A DNA stretch of 54,072 nt, taken from IMG/VR virus record IMGVR_UViG_3300020417_000926, positions 1 through 54,072 of that record; one strand, given 5' to 3'. The translations under genes and the position numbers were made by a program. The stretch's first letter is position 1. The number at the start of each line of letters is the position of its first letter. The notes beneath the pieces are model-generated. The model had not been told where the DNA came from, made no database searches, and saw nothing but the letters and a program-made list of their open reading frames with translations. This document shows, piece after piece, positions 1-7,975 of this stretch. Source of the DNA: a virus.

Positions 1-157
1 GAAATGTCCTAGCACCTGGAAATTCTTCCAACACCTGTTCTCTTGTAAAATCTGTATCTAGTTCTTTGTAGACATAATTATATCCTCTTGTTTCACATAC
101 CAATTTGGCACGATCACAAAAAGAACATAATTGTTTGCCCCAAATCTCTATACTCAT
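1..157 (-). CDS. Glutaredoxin (3' part beyond the window edge)
   Basis: Small thiol-disulfide oxidoreductase, expected to re-reduce the cysteines of the adjacent ribonucleotide reductase in the host cytoplasm. The 52 visible residues start MSIEIWGKQLCSFCDRAK. They show the redox motif C-S-F-C (C11, C14) after a beta strand, followed by a helix and a second strand (YNYVYKELD), as in glutaredoxin and T4 NrdC. The ATG (155-157) overlaps the NrdJ stop codon in an ATGA arrangement, so the two are translationally coupled. The C-terminal half, with the expected cis-proline, lies outside the window. The family assignment is firm; its partner role is inferred from the neighbour. Confidence 0.85.
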   Translation of the reverse strand, partial: MSIEIWGKQLCSFCDRAKLVCETRGYNYVYKELDTDFTREQVLEEFPGARTF

Positions 158-2079
158 ATTTCACAACCTCCTGCCACACATGCCAATTCTTGTGACCCAA
201 TGGTCATGTCTTGACTTTCGTAGGCGGCAAGTTTACCCCAATCAACGTCTGTTGGCATTTTTGCTTTCAGCTCGTTGTATTGTGATTCATCACAATCTTG
301 ATATGGTGCTTGTCTATATGTGTGATCTGAGAATGGCAAGAATGATACTCCTGACATCCAATCAAAATTATCATATACCCATGCACCCACTTCCATCCAT
401 TCATGTTCTTTAACAGAAATAGTCACAGATGGCTTGTGTTCACACCAATGTTTTTGATATGCTAACCAATGCTCTAATTGTTCAATGGCTGACATATCCA
501 TACGAAAGATTGCTTTTTTATCAACCTTCATTGGAAATGAAAATACCGCAGTATGACTAGGATTCATTACATCATCTTCAATTGGAAATCCTGCATCTTT
601 CATATACATTGTGAGTGGATCTTTTTTGTCACCACGTACTGTTCTAATGTAATACGGATTGTGTCTTGCATGAATACCAGAGGCCGCATCTGTAAGTTGT
701 GATACAGTTCCTGATGGCTTTACACAAGTAATCGCGGCTGATACCGGAATACCAATCTTCTTTGCAAGTTTCTCATTTGTTTCAACTGCTTTGTCTTTTA
801 GTTTTGCTAACAGTTCAGGCAAGTTTTTATTTTTTGGACTTGTCAACGGCGAATCCATAATACCAGTTAGAGATACTCCTAGCAGTCTTTCTTCTTCACA
901 GTTCTTTTTCCATGAAGCTGATAGATATTTAAAGTTTACCAGTGTAGATTGTAGTGTTCCTACAATGGTTGCTAGTTCTACTTTTTCTAACAGTGATTCT
1001 TCTGTGTCGTTAGCACGAACCACAACCTCAGAAAGATTACAGAATTCTCTATCTCTGAGAATAATTTCTGAACATGGATTTGTTCCAAATGATTGGCCTT
1101 CAACTCTTCTTCTACCATTTCTTTCAGCCTGTTTGTTTGCTGATTCTCTGTTGAAGATACCTCTTTCACCTGATTTAGAATCATACAGAGCTTTCCATTC
1201 ATCCATAAAAATACCAATGTCTGGCTTTTCTGTGTAACATGCAGAATTGTTTGCTAGAGCTCGTTGTCCGTGTTGCTCCCACCATTGTCCTGCTTTTGCG
1301 TGTCGCATTCTGTCATCAGACAAATTTGATAGTGAGATCAAAGCAGATCTCCTAACACCGCCAACCACAACGATTTCTGCAATTTTGCACACAATGTCAT
1401 GACATTCAATTGAATTCAATTTACGACCTGGAGCTCCGCTAAATGTGGCTACTACAAACTTGAACAAACTGTCAAGTGGTTCTGGACCAGATGCTCTACC
1501 ACCAAATGTTTTAAGTGGTGCACCAGCTGGTCTTACTTTGCTCAAATCCCATGTTGGAATCTGACCTGAATACAGCATAGCAATTAATTCTTTAAGGGCT
1601 TTTGCCCAACCAAGTTTGCTGTCTGCAACTTGGATACATGTGTCGCTGTGAAAAAATTCTTCAGCAACAACAGGAAGCTGTGATACTTCTTGTCTCTCGA
1701 CAGAAAAACCAACACCTGTTCCGTTCATTAATACATAAAGTATTTCGTCAAATGCTTGTACACGATTAACTGCCACGTATGAACAGTTATATCCTGCAAT
1801 GTTTTCTCTTTTTAATGCCTCACCCGCTGTCATTAAACAACGCATGGATGGCATAATTTTTGTTTCCAAAACTGCTTCTTCTAATTTATTTCTTAGTTTT
1901 GGTTCCAATTTATAGTTGTGCATCTCTAAGAGATGTTCTTCAAAAAAGTTAAAGTATCTATCAATCGTCTCACCCCAGGTTTCTCTGCGTCCTTTATCTT
2001 CTAGCCATCGTGAATATCTACTTAGGTGGATAAACTCTTGGTATAAGGTGGGAAGATTATTATTAAGTCTAGTAGCCAT
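154..2079 (-). CDS. nrdJ: Class II (B12-dependent) ribonucleotide reductase
   Basis: Makes deoxynucleotides for phage DNA synthesis, using adenosylcobalamin to generate the thiyl radical. 641 residues. Key cysteines are visible: C99 (NCSY), the NPCSE finger-loop radical cysteine C336, the partner C347 (FCNL), and a C-terminal C634-x4-C639 pair that relays electrons. The 11-residue spacing of C336 and C347 and the x4 spacing of the tail pair match the monomeric Lactobacillus-type enzyme as I remember it. The family is usually near 740 residues, so this is a shortened form. The start has a strong GAGGAG-type ribosome binding site. It is followed by the coupled glutaredoxin gene. The class is clear; oligomeric state and allosteric control cannot be read. 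Confidence 0.93.
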   Translation of the reverse strand: MATRLNNNLPTLYQEFIHLSRYSRWLEDKGRRETWGETIDRYFNFFEEHLLEMHNYKLEPKLRNKLEEAVLETKIMPSMRCLMTAGEALKRENIAGYNCSYVAVNRVQAFDEILYVLMNGTGVGFSVERQEVSQLPVVAEEFFHSDTCIQVADSKLGWAKALKELIAMLYSGQIPTWDLSKVRPAGAPLKTFGGRASGPEPLDSLFKFVVATFSGAPGRKLNSIECHDIVCKIAEIVVVGGVRRSALISLSNLSDDRMRHAKAGQWWEQHGQRALANNSACYTEKPDIGIFMDEWKALYDSKSGERGIFNRESANKQAERNGRRRVEGQSFGTNPCSEIILRDREFCNLSEVVVRANDTEESLLEKVELATIVGTLQSTLVNFKYLSASWKKNCEEERLLGVSLTGIMDSPLTSPKNKNLPELLAKLKDKAVETNEKLAKKIGIPVSAAITCVKPSGTVSQLTDAASGIHARHNPYYIRTVRGDKKDPLTMYMKDAGFPIEDDVMNPSHTAVFSFPMKVDKKAIFRMDMSAIEQLEHWLAYQKHWCEHKPSVTISVKEHEWMEVGAWVYDNFDWMSGVSFLPFSDHTYRQAPYQDCDESQYNELKAKMPTDVDWGKLAAYESQDMTIGSQELACVAGGCEI

Positions 2080-2085
2080 TTTCTC

Positions 2086-2128
2086 TCCTCGTTTTGTTAT
2101 AAATGATTATCCGAGTTATAGACGAGGA
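2086..2128 (-). promoter_or_regulatory. Inverted repeat covering the nrdJ ribosome binding site
   Basis: A perfect 7-bp inverted repeat: ACGAGGA at 2122-2128 and TCCTCGT at 2086-2092 on the plus strand. In the nrdJ leader the downstream arm reads ACGAGGA, which is the Shine-Dalgarno region just before the ATG at 2079. Folding would hide the site. The loop is about 29 nt and AT-rich. It may be chance; no cobalamin riboswitch elements are recognisable in this 112-nt gap, and no clear promoter is visible either. Confidence 0.35.
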
Positions 2129-2191
2129 TGTCTTTGCTTTGCGTGTTAGAATACTTAGTACAGTCATCTCATGATTATATACTTCGATTAC

Positions 2192-2710
2192 TTAAAAATT
2201 GAAAAAACTTTTGCCTTTGTGTATAAAAGTTGCCATTCTCAAACGTTCACGATTGTCTAAAATAACATTGGAAATTTTTTGCACAACTTCCTTGTCAGTG
2301 TCATTTAAACTATTACTTTTGCCTCTTACTTCTATGTATGACATGTAACTTAATCCTATCAATCTAATTATCCAATCTGTCACATTGTGCCACACATTAG
2401 TTAAATCAGGATCGCTTGATAGATACAAAAATTTTGGTACTGGTTGTTGTACCCATGTTTCCACAGCATTTTTTATTTCTTGTGGCGGTTCTTGTATGCA
2501 AGATAATCCTAACATTTCAACTTTCATTGTGTGCAAGTCATTCCAATCTATATCAAATGGATTCTTAATATCACAAACATTGTGTGCTTCTGTGACAGGC
2601 ATAACATAGTGCCAATATAAAGAATCACCTACAACTGGAACATTCCCATCACTGTAGGATTTTAATTTTTGTCTTATTGCTCGACGTTCAACAGAGTTGA
2701 TTTGTGTCAT
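2192..2710 (-). CDS. Hypothetical protein, 172 aa
   Basis: Not recognised. A soluble, mixed-composition protein with several tryptophans and aromatic-rich stretches (SLYWHYVMP, VWHNVTDWIIRL). No signal peptide, membrane segment or catalytic motif is visible. The ATG lies inside the 3' end of the preceding gene (23-nt overlap), so it is the last gene of the unit starting at 3811. It could be a phage-specific accessory protein; function unknown. Confidence 0.7.
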   Translation of the reverse strand: MTQINSVERRAIRQKLKSYSDGNVPVVGDSLYWHYVMPVTEAHNVCDIKNPFDIDWNDLHTMKVEMLGLSCIQEPPQEIKNAVETWVQQPVPKFLYLSSDPDLTNVWHNVTDWIIRLIGLSYMSYIEVRGKSNSLNDTDKEVVQKISNVILDNRERLRMATFIHKGKSFFNF

Positions 2711-3125
2711 GCACTTGTTCGCATTGCCATTTGTTCTGCTTCAGCCAATCCAGATCAACTAGATCGTTGTATGCTATATTTAAAACATAATCATCCACAA
2801 CACATATCATGAAGTGATTATCTTTTGTTTTTCCAATTTGTACGTTACACGCATGACCCAAATAGTGTAGAGTATATGCGTACAACAAGGCTTTATTAAA
2901 TTCACAGAAATCGTTGCTGTGTATCATTTGCCATAGTGTTAGCCAACTACTTTTTTCATATGGGTCAATGCTCATTGATCCAATTGGTATTTGACTATAA
3001 AAATCTAATGTTGCGTTCACACAATGTTTGAGTGATTTACCTTGGTTCGCAATGCGAAAGTTTCTAAACACACTCAACCTTTCATCGGGTGAATCTTGCC
3101 AGTTTAAGCGAGTGTTGTTTTCCAA
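2688..3125 (-). CDS. Hypothetical protein, about 145 aa, TTG start uncertain
   Basis: Not recognised. The frame opens at a TTG (3125) inside the end of the upstream virion gene. No ATG occurs before about residue 50 and no good ribosome binding site marks an alternative, so the start is unsure. The protein has a central hydrophobic helix (FNKALLYAYTLHYLGHAC) and scattered histidines and cysteines. It overlaps both neighbours, which suggests co-translation with the structural gene at 3104-3811. Confidence 0.6.
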   Translation of the reverse strand: MENNTRLNWQDSPDERLSVFRNFRIANQGKSLKHCVNATLDFYSQIPIGSMSIDPYEKSSWLTLWQMIHSNDFCEFNKALLYAYTLHYLGHACNVQIGKTKDNHFMICVVDDYVLNIAYNDLVDLDWLKQNKWQCEQVHDTNQLC

Positions 3126-3811
3126 AGTTTTAATTCATAGCTTAGTGTTGCATTTACGGCGTCTGTGTCACTGTATCTTAGTTTGAACTGGTTATTACTA
3201 ACATCTAGAACACCACTGAAAGCAATAAGAGGATCATTTACTGCTACATAATCATCTTGTAACATGTAATCCTGTACTGCGGCTCTAGTGTCTACCATTA
3301 TGGTCATTTTGCCGTTGCGAAATTTAGGAGTTGGCGACTTGGCATTTTGTAAACTGTAATCAATGGTTGCACAGTTATAATCATCTGCGTCCCATTCAAT
3401 GCCTGTGTCTGCGTTGGTTCCACTTGCGGCCAATATAAGATCAGTTTTTGGATTAGCACTTGCTTCATTAACCAATTGAATTTCACTGTTATAGTAAATG
3501 CGAATGGTTACGCCAACTGCTGGTGCTGTAGTGAGAGTGAGTGTGGTTCCGCCTATACTAAAATTTGCACTTGATACTTCTGTTTCTGCTCCACCTGATG
3601 CTTGTGTGGTTACTCTGTATCTTCCGCTTTGTGTTAAATCTACTGCAACGGTATAACTTGCACCGCCGTTACTGGTTACACTAACTGGATCATTTCCAAT
3701 GAATAATCGTTTTTGATCTTTGGCATAACCTAACTCACCCGGATCTAATAGAGGTAAGTCGGCAAAGTTGCCTTGTCGATTCAATAATTTTGCTACTTGC
3801 GTTGTTGGCAT
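3104..3811 (-). CDS. Virion structural protein, fibre-type N-terminus
   Basis: 235 residues, rich in Thr, Ser, Asn and Gly with beta-strand periodicity. Near the N-terminus (about residues 20-38) it has L-x-PGELGYAKDQKRLFIGN, the LxPGELGxxxxxxxLFIG signature found at the start of many phage tail-fibre and appendage proteins. It is therefore probably a tail-fibre or decoration protein on the particle. The ATG at 3811 follows a GGAGAG ribosome binding site, and a late box (GATAAATA) lies upstream, in line with late expression. The exact position on the virion cannot be read. Confidence 0.7.
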   Translation of the reverse strand: MPTTQVAKLLNRQGNFADLPLLDPGELGYAKDQKRLFIGNDPVSVTSNGGASYTVAVDLTQSGRYRVTTQASGGAETEVSSANFSIGGTTLTLTTAPAVGVTIRIYYNSEIQLVNEASANPKTDLILAASGTNADTGIEWDADDYNCATIDYSLQNAKSPTPKFRNGKMTIMVDTRAAVQDYMLQDDYVAVNDPLIAFSGVLDVSNNQFKLRYSDTDAVNATLSYELKLWKTTLA

Positions 3812-3829
3812 CGCACTCTCCTAACGTAT

Positions 3830-3837
3830 TATTTATC
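3830..3837 (-). promoter_or_regulatory. T4-like late promoter box (GATAAATA)
   Basis: The minus-strand octamer GATAAATA matches the T4 late consensus TATAAATA except at position 1. It lies 18 nt upstream of the ATG at 3811, leaving room for a short leader with a GGAGAG site. It overlaps the stop codon of the nuclease gene. Confidence 0.65.
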
Positions 3838-4504
3838 CTTGAATTCCTAGGTATTGCATCAAACGTTCGCTCCAACCTTGGCACCATTCATCAAATGCTT
3901 CTCCTTCAACAATGAATTCTTGATACTGTAAATCTCTACTGCACATCATGATTACAATTTTACGAATATCTGTTCCGTAAAGATTATTGTGTGCAAGGGC
4001 ATAGGCGGCACCTTGCAATTTGTAGTTGTCTATCCATTCTTCTTTTTTGGGTTTGTTGGTTTGCTTGAAGTCCATAATGGCCGGTACACCATTATGAACT
4101 CCCACAAGGTCTGTGGTCCCTGCGTATAAGTCTGGGTAGTATAGATGCACTTCGCTTCCCCAGGCTTCGTCTACTTTGCTTAATCCGTCCTGTATAACCA
4201 CCTCAGCCATTTTCCGTCCTTGGACATGTACAAGATTTGTCTTGTTCGGCAGTTCTTCTCCTTTGGTGTAATGTTCTAGGAAGCCGTGCATGGAGGTACC
4301 GACACCCGCGGCTTCTTGTGTTATTTGCTTAGCCTTTTGTTCGCCAACACGTTTACGCCAGGCAATCAAATGTGTTTTGTCTGATGTTGCATCTAATATT
4401 GTAGTAACACTAGGCATTCTACTGCCGTCAGGTGCTTCGTACAATCTCTTTTTGCCATCAATCCTGTTTAGGTCTTGATAGTCGTAGACTCTGTTAATTT
4501 TCAT
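3833..4504 (-). CDS. RecB/Cas4-like PD-(D/E)XK exonuclease
   Basis: 223-residue nuclease, probably acting on phage or host DNA ends during recombination or host DNA breakdown. Visible motifs in order: PSVTTIL near residue 31; GTSMHGFLEHY (motif I histidine); YAGTTDLVGV with its Asp; the catalytic IMDFKQ (D-x-K); then YKLQGAAYALAH (the Q-x3-Y of RecB-type nucleases). This layout is common in T4-like marine phages. A perfect sigma70 promoter ends 6 nt before the ATG, with no ribosome binding site, so the message should be leaderless. The next in-frame Met (residue 30) falls inside the conserved PSVTTIL region, which supports this start. Confidence 0.85.
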   Translation of the reverse strand: MKINRVYDYQDLNRIDGKKRLYEAPDGSRMPSVTTILDATSDKTHLIAWRKRVGEQKAKQITQEAAGVGTSMHGFLEHYTKGEELPNKTNLVHVQGRKMAEVVIQDGLSKVDEAWGSEVHLYYPDLYAGTTDLVGVHNGVPAIMDFKQTNKPKKEEWIDNYKLQGAAYALAHNNLYGTDIRKIVIMMCSRDLQYQEFIVEGEAFDEWCQGWSERLMQYLGIQG

Positions 4505-4509
4505 AAGTT

Positions 4510-4538
4510 CATTATACGTTGATTGTTGTGTGTTGTCA
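4510..4538 (-). promoter_or_regulatory. Consensus sigma70 early promoter, leaderless
   Basis: On the minus strand TTGACA (4533-4538), a 17-nt spacer, and TATAAT (4510-4515): a perfect consensus host promoter. Only six bases separate the -10 box from the ATG at 4504, so transcription should start at or very near the A of the start codon. Confidence 0.85.
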
Positions 4539-4543
4539 ACCTA

Positions 4544-5164
4544 TTACCAGGTGATAATCCACTTAAAAGTATTGGTTGTTGAGGTATTTGTTTGGCGTTC
4601 AATTTGATAACCCAAGCCTTGGAAATACTTGATCACTTGACTCATTTGGTCAGTTTTTGCACGATCTGTTGCTACACCTGACCAAACATTGAAATATGAT
4701 TTACTGGCTGGATCTGTTGCTGTGTGTGTTTGTGCAGTTAATCCCAACGCAGTATTTGCCGTACCCGCTCCAACTACCACAGTAAATGTTGATGCGGCAG
4801 TGGTAGTGTAAGTGATTACAAGATTGTTGCTAGAATTTTTACTTGCAACAACACCTGTTACACCTGCATCATTAATATCGGCAATCACTGCATTAAGACT
4901 CAATCCAGTTGTACCTAGTGTAATAACGCTACCAGCAATTATTATAGTTGGTGTACCAGTAATAGTTGGATTGGCTTGACTGCCTGTTATTGTAATAGTA
5001 GGAGTGCTTTCTGTCATTGTAGTACCATCACTTATGGTACTGCTATAACTTCCTGCATTAGCATCAGTTATGATCTGTTTCATTAGAGTATTAGTTTCAT
5101 TGAGAATTGTTAGATCTGCTCTAGCATCTAACTTTGCCTGTGTGGCTGTAATACTGTAACTCAT
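4544..5164 (-). CDS. Virion structural protein, Thr/Ser-rich
   Basis: 206 residues, very rich in Thr, Ser, Ala and Gly with alternating beta-strand pattern, as in phage decoration or fibre proteins. The N-terminal 40 residues look helical (LDARADLTILNETNTLMKQI). The C-terminus carries QMSQVIKYFQGLGYQIERQTN followed by TFKWIITW, a pattern I recall from uncharacterised virion proteins of marine T4-like phages. Its ATG overlaps the end of the 108-aa gene. It is transcribed from the late box at 6541. The structural role is inferred from composition and operon. Confidence 0.65.
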   Translation of the reverse strand: MSYSITATQAKLDARADLTILNETNTLMKQIITDANAGSYSSTISDGTTMTESTPTITITGSQANPTITGTPTIIIAGSVITLGTTGLSLNAVIADINDAGVTGVVASKNSSNNLVITYTTTAASTFTVVVGAGTANTALGLTAQTHTATDPASKSYFNVWSGVATDRAKTDQMSQVIKYFQGLGYQIERQTNTSTTNTFKWIITW

Positions 5165-5487
5165 GCCAACTCCTTATCTACTTGCTTCTGTGCCAGTTTT
5201 TTCACTTGCTTCTTTACTTTTTCTTCACCATCTCCGATGTTTACATCATTGTCACGATCAGTTACTATATTAATTGTTTCCAATGATGCATCACGTACTA
5301 TAGGAATACCTTGTAAAAGTTCTAAGAGTTGACCTCTGTTTATTGTGTGGCCAGCTCTTCGCAAGTCTTTTAATAAACTGACAAATTTTACTTCTTCTAA
5401 ACCTTCGGCACTGATTGCGTCTAACAAACTTATAATGTCTGTTCGAATATCTTCAGTATTTTCTTTTACAATCTGTGCAATATACAT
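5161..5487 (-). CDS. Hypothetical protein, 108 aa
   Basis: Not recognised. The N-terminal two thirds are helical with an LLDAISAEGLEEVKFVSLLKDL stretch. The C-terminal tail is Lys/Gln-rich and probably helical (KVKKQVKKLAQKQ). It lies between the 336-aa head-type protein and the Thr-rich virion protein in the same late unit, with a 4-nt overlap downstream. A virion or assembly role is a guess from position. Confidence 0.65.
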   Translation of the reverse strand: MYIAQIVKENTEDIRTDIISLLDAISAEGLEEVKFVSLLKDLRRAGHTINRGQLLELLQGIPIVRDASLETINIVTDRDNDVNIGDGEEKVKKQVKKLAQKQVDKELA

Positions 5488-5496
5488 GGTACGAAT

Positions 5497-6507
5497 TTAC
5501 CTGTCCATTCCAATCTTTTGCCTGTGTCTAATCGGTACTGGTGGCGCCATTTTCTTATTTTTAAATCGTTTCTGTAATTCTGGAGACATATCATCCATTG
5601 AAACTGGAGAATCAGGTGCTGGTTCTGGAGTACGTACACGTTGTGGAAGTTCATCTGGATCCAGTGGTGGTACCATTGGACCAGTAGCAGGATCTACGCC
5701 TGGTAACCTACGTTTAGATTTTTCACTCACTTGTTGCTTGATTGCTTCAAGTTGTGCTTTAGAAATTTTGCCATCTTTGCTGGTTTCTTGTACTGCCTTC
5801 AGTGCAGATTTAATTTGGTCGTCCATGGACTCTTTCATTTCTCTGCCGGCTTCTGCATCGTCTCCGGCCATTGCGTCTGCTCCACCAAAGTCGTCAGTTG
5901 GTTCCATTTCACCATCGCCATCTGTGTCAATGCCTGCATCTGGCATATCGCCAAATCCACCATCGTCCATGCCCATGTCGTTTGCAGGTGCTTCACCTTG
6001 TAGAACTAGTACTGCATTGTCATAGCTTTCTTTGGTTGACTTCATTGTGTCTAATAGACCTTGAAGTGAAGCTGTTGCACTAGATTCAAATGCACTTGCT
6101 TGATCCATACCCATTTGCTCTTTCATGGCCTGTACCAATGGCATCATGTCTTGTACTTGCATCTGTGCAATGTCTTCTGCCATTGCCTGAAGTTTGTCGC
6201 CTATTTCTTGAGCGGCAAGTACGACTTCTGCTTGGTCAACCATTTCAGATCCTACTGCTTCAGCAACAGGTTGGTTTTTAATTTGTTCCAAACGCATTTT
6301 CGCGGCTTCTCTAATGAAAAGGTAAAGATTGTATTTTGGACTTGAGATGTCGCCTGCTTCTGCTAGTTTGGCATCTGCTTTTTGTCCTAAGGAACGAACT
6401 TCGTCTTCTGTCATAGAATCCCATCGTCCAGTCCAATTAAATCTTGACTCGAGTATCTTTTTAACTGAATCAAAATCATAATTTGTGTTCATATCGTTTA
6501 TGTTCAT
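5497..6507 (-). CDS. Acidic helical protein, possible head/scaffold component
   Basis: 336 residues. Residues 1-60 are globular (FNWTGRWDSMTEDEV), residues 75-170 are Gln/Met-rich helices likely to form coiled coil, then comes a low-complexity acidic segment (Gly, Asp, Met) with a calcium-loop-like DTDGDGEMEP, then helices and a Pro-rich tail. Internal scaffold proteins of T4-like heads have such composition, and related proteins occur in marine T4-like phages. It is first in a late unit: late box TATAAATA at 6541-6548 and an AAAGGA ribosome binding site before the ATG. The scaffold role is inference. Confidence 0.6.
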   Translation of the reverse strand: MNINDMNTNYDFDSVKKILESRFNWTGRWDSMTEDEVRSLGQKADAKLAEAGDISSPKYNLYLFIREAAKMRLEQIKNQPVAEAVGSEMVDQAEVVLAAQEIGDKLQAMAEDIAQMQVQDMMPLVQAMKEQMGMDQASAFESSATASLQGLLDTMKSTKESYDNAVLVLQGEAPANDMGMDDGGFGDMPDAGIDTDGDGEMEPTDDFGGADAMAGDDAEAGREMKESMDDQIKSALKAVQETSKDGKISKAQLEAIKQQVSEKSKRRLPGVDPATGPMVPPLDPDELPQRVRTPEPAPDSPVSMDDMSPELQKRFKNKKMAPPVPIRHRQKIGMDR

Positions 6508-6540
6508 AGTAACTGATCCTTTATCTTTATAGGCTAACTG

Positions 6541-6548
6541 TATTTATA
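6541..6548 (-). promoter_or_regulatory. T4-like late promoter box (TATAAATA)
   Basis: Perfect T4 late octamer on the minus strand, 33 nt upstream of the ATG at 6507. It overlaps the stop codon of the gene at 6544-6972. It should drive the 336-aa, 108-aa and 206-aa genes. Confidence 0.75.
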
Positions 6549-6972
6549 AAATATTACTTTTTATTTGCTCCAACTTGACTTGATTTTCTGAATATTTGGC
6601 CCAATAAACAGGATTATCTGTTTTGTTGGCTTTTTGTCCATACATTGTGGTTTCGTACAATTTAGACATGTATTGATTGTCCAAGTCAATTGCTTTTTTC
6701 ACCGTAATTTGATCTTCATTGATAAGAGACTCAACTATGGTTTTTGCTGTTTTTGCCAGTGCAATATCTTCATAAAGTTTTTGCTCACGCCAATACACAT
6801 TGTAAAAGTGTTTCTTTCTTTCACAAAAGTTTTGCTTGGTGCGTGTAACTTTAAAATCACCGATTTTGATTGTACCATTTTCACGTGAAGTCAGCATACT
6901 GGCTATTGTGTCAGTATCCATATTTTCAATGATGGTACGAATGTTTTGTTCTAAATCTGCTATTGCAACCAT
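6544..6972 (-). CDS. Hypothetical protein, 142 aa
   Basis: Not recognised. Mostly helical and Lys/Glu-rich, with a central aromatic patch (KHFYNVYWREQKLYED). No enzyme motif. It starts with an AAGGA ribosome binding site and a TAATG overlap with the gene upstream. It is the last gene of the late unit that begins with the basic protein at 7959, so an assembly or virion role is possible. Confidence 0.7.
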   Translation of the reverse strand: MVAIADLEQNIRTIIENMDTDTIASMLTSRENGTIKIGDFKVTRTKQNFCERKKHFYNVYWREQKLYEDIALAKTAKTIVESLINEDQITVKKAIDLDNQYMSKLYETTMYGQKANKTDNPVYWAKYSENQVKLEQIKSNIL

Positions 6973-7187
6973 TAGTAGTTCCTTTTTTTCAAATAATAAT
7001 ATACAGTTTTGTCTTCGGCAATTTCTTTTTCAAATATGCCTCTATTGACCATCTCTTGTGAAATACATGCATCACGTTCTGACAGTTCTGATTTGCACAT
7101 TTTTCCTTCTGTGCATTTTTTTATTATCTTGTGTTCTAAGTTGGAAACTGGTTGCGGAATACCTGATGCTGGAGTGTACATTCTCAT
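6972..7187 (-). CDS. Small hypothetical protein, 71 aa
   Basis: Not recognised. Compact protein with three cysteines (KKCTEGKMCKSELSERDAC) and a basic C-terminus. Residues 17-71 resemble a small winged-helix fold (helix, helix, helix, then KTVYYYLKKR strand), but this is only an impression. Coupled by an ATGA overlap to the 160-aa gene upstream and by TAATG to the 142-aa gene downstream. Confidence 0.65.
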   Translation of the reverse strand: MRMYTPASGIPQPVSNLEHKIIKKCTEGKMCKSELSERDACISQEMVNRGIFEKEIAEDKTVYYYLKKRNY

Positions 7188-7666
7188 CTTACACCAGCCA
7201 TCTTCTTTAGGTTTTCTATATCTCTACGGTTAGCATCTGCCTTGGCACTATTTGCATTTGCTACCTGTGTGTTCTGTTGCGTGGTCATGGTGTTTTGTGC
7301 TTGTTGATTAGGAACGTTTAATCTAGCACCTTGACCTGTTGGTTGTATATTTCTCTGCGATTGTACTGCTGGATTTTTCTGTGTAGACGTTTGTCTTTTC
7401 ATCTTATTCTGTGGTGTTGTTGATGGAGTAGGTGCTGATGGATTCACACCATAGCCCTCTTCAATGCCAATTTTGTCAAGCAATATGTTTCTAATCACTC
7501 TTTGGTCATTGTTCTCAACAGCATCACTCAATTTAATAGCATCTGCAATGGAAAATTGTTTTGCAAGTTTGGCCGCTTCTTTGGCACTAATCTCGTGATT
7601 ATGCACTTTTTCAATATAATTTTTTAGTGCCATACTAAAACTATCGCCATAATCATCTAGTTTCAT
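7184..7666 (-). CDS. Helical protein with C-terminal LKKMAG motif
   Basis: 160 residues. The N-terminal 75 residues form a helical domain (KNYIEKVHNHEISAKEAAKLAKQF). It is followed by a Gln/Asn/Thr/Pro-rich disordered stretch and a C-terminal DIENLKKMAGVR. That tail matches the DIxxLKKLAGI motif in the proteins at 29853-30521 and 30521-31195. It lies directly after the basic, probably head-packaged protein in a late unit, with an ATGA overlap. A head-assembly or head-contents role is inferred; no enzymatic motif is seen. Confidence 0.65.
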   Translation of the reverse strand: MKLDDYGDSFSMALKNYIEKVHNHEISAKEAAKLAKQFSIADAIKLSDAVENNDQRVIRNILLDKIGIEEGYGVNPSAPTPSTTPQNKMKRQTSTQKNPAVQSQRNIQPTGQGARLNVPNQQAQNTMTTQQNTQVANANSAKADANRRDIENLKKMAGVR

Positions 7667-7959
7667 CTTCTCATCGCCTTGTTCATTCTTGCTACTGCTT
7701 TTGAGGCAGGATTAAACTTCTTAGTAAATCTTGCTTTTCGAGCCATTCTAGCGCCTTTTTGTGCTTTGGTACGCTTTAAAACAAAACGTTTTTTCAAATC
7801 AATAGGAGCAGAACATTGTGAAGGACTTGCTACCAGTCTGCCTTTCCTTTTACCAAACGTACAACGATACTTTTTAGTAATGGATTTGCCCTTACGAGCC
7901 CATACTAGTTTGCTCTCAATTATGTTGTTGTTTTCTTCTGTTAGCTCAAAAAGTTCCAT
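7663..7959 (-). CDS. Very basic small protein, candidate internal head protein
   Basis: 98 residues. The acidic start MELFELTE ends in an L-T-E tripeptide at residues 6-8. The rest is extremely Lys/Arg-rich (RKARFTKKFNPASKAVARMN), as expected for a DNA-bound head protein. T4 internal proteins have a similar layout: a short N-terminal targeting peptide cut after [L/I]-x-E, then a basic body. A late box sits exactly 5 nt before the ATG, so the mRNA should be leaderless. Two cysteines (KYRCTFGKRKGR and PSQCSAP) are also visible. The packaging role is inference and could be tested by particle proteomics. Confidence 0.65.
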   Translation of the reverse strand: MELFELTEENNNIIESKLVWARKGKSITKKYRCTFGKRKGRLVASPSQCSAPIDLKKRFVLKRTKAQKGARMARKARFTKKFNPASKAVARMNKAMRR

Positions 7960-7964
7960 AATAG

Positions 7965-7972
7965 TATTTAGT
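7965..7972 (-). promoter_or_regulatory. Late promoter abutting the start codon (ACTAAATA-N5-ATG)
   Basis: The minus strand reads ACTAAATA CTATT ATG. The CTATT that follows the box is the same as in the extended T4 late consensus. With a T4-like start site, +1 would be the A of the ATG at 7959. Confidence 0.7.
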
Positions 7973-7975
7973 CTA

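Noticed and set aside
2080-2191. Cobalamin riboswitch before nrdJ
   Set aside because: The gap is only 112 nt and shows no B12-box-like sequence. Only a 7-bp inverted repeat is present.
5345-6025. 226-codon plus-strand frame opposite the head-type protein at 5497-6507
   Set aside because: Low-complexity Ser/Pro composition produced by the complement of the acidic segment. No plus-strand promoter is present, and the minus-strand gene has a late box and ribosome binding site.
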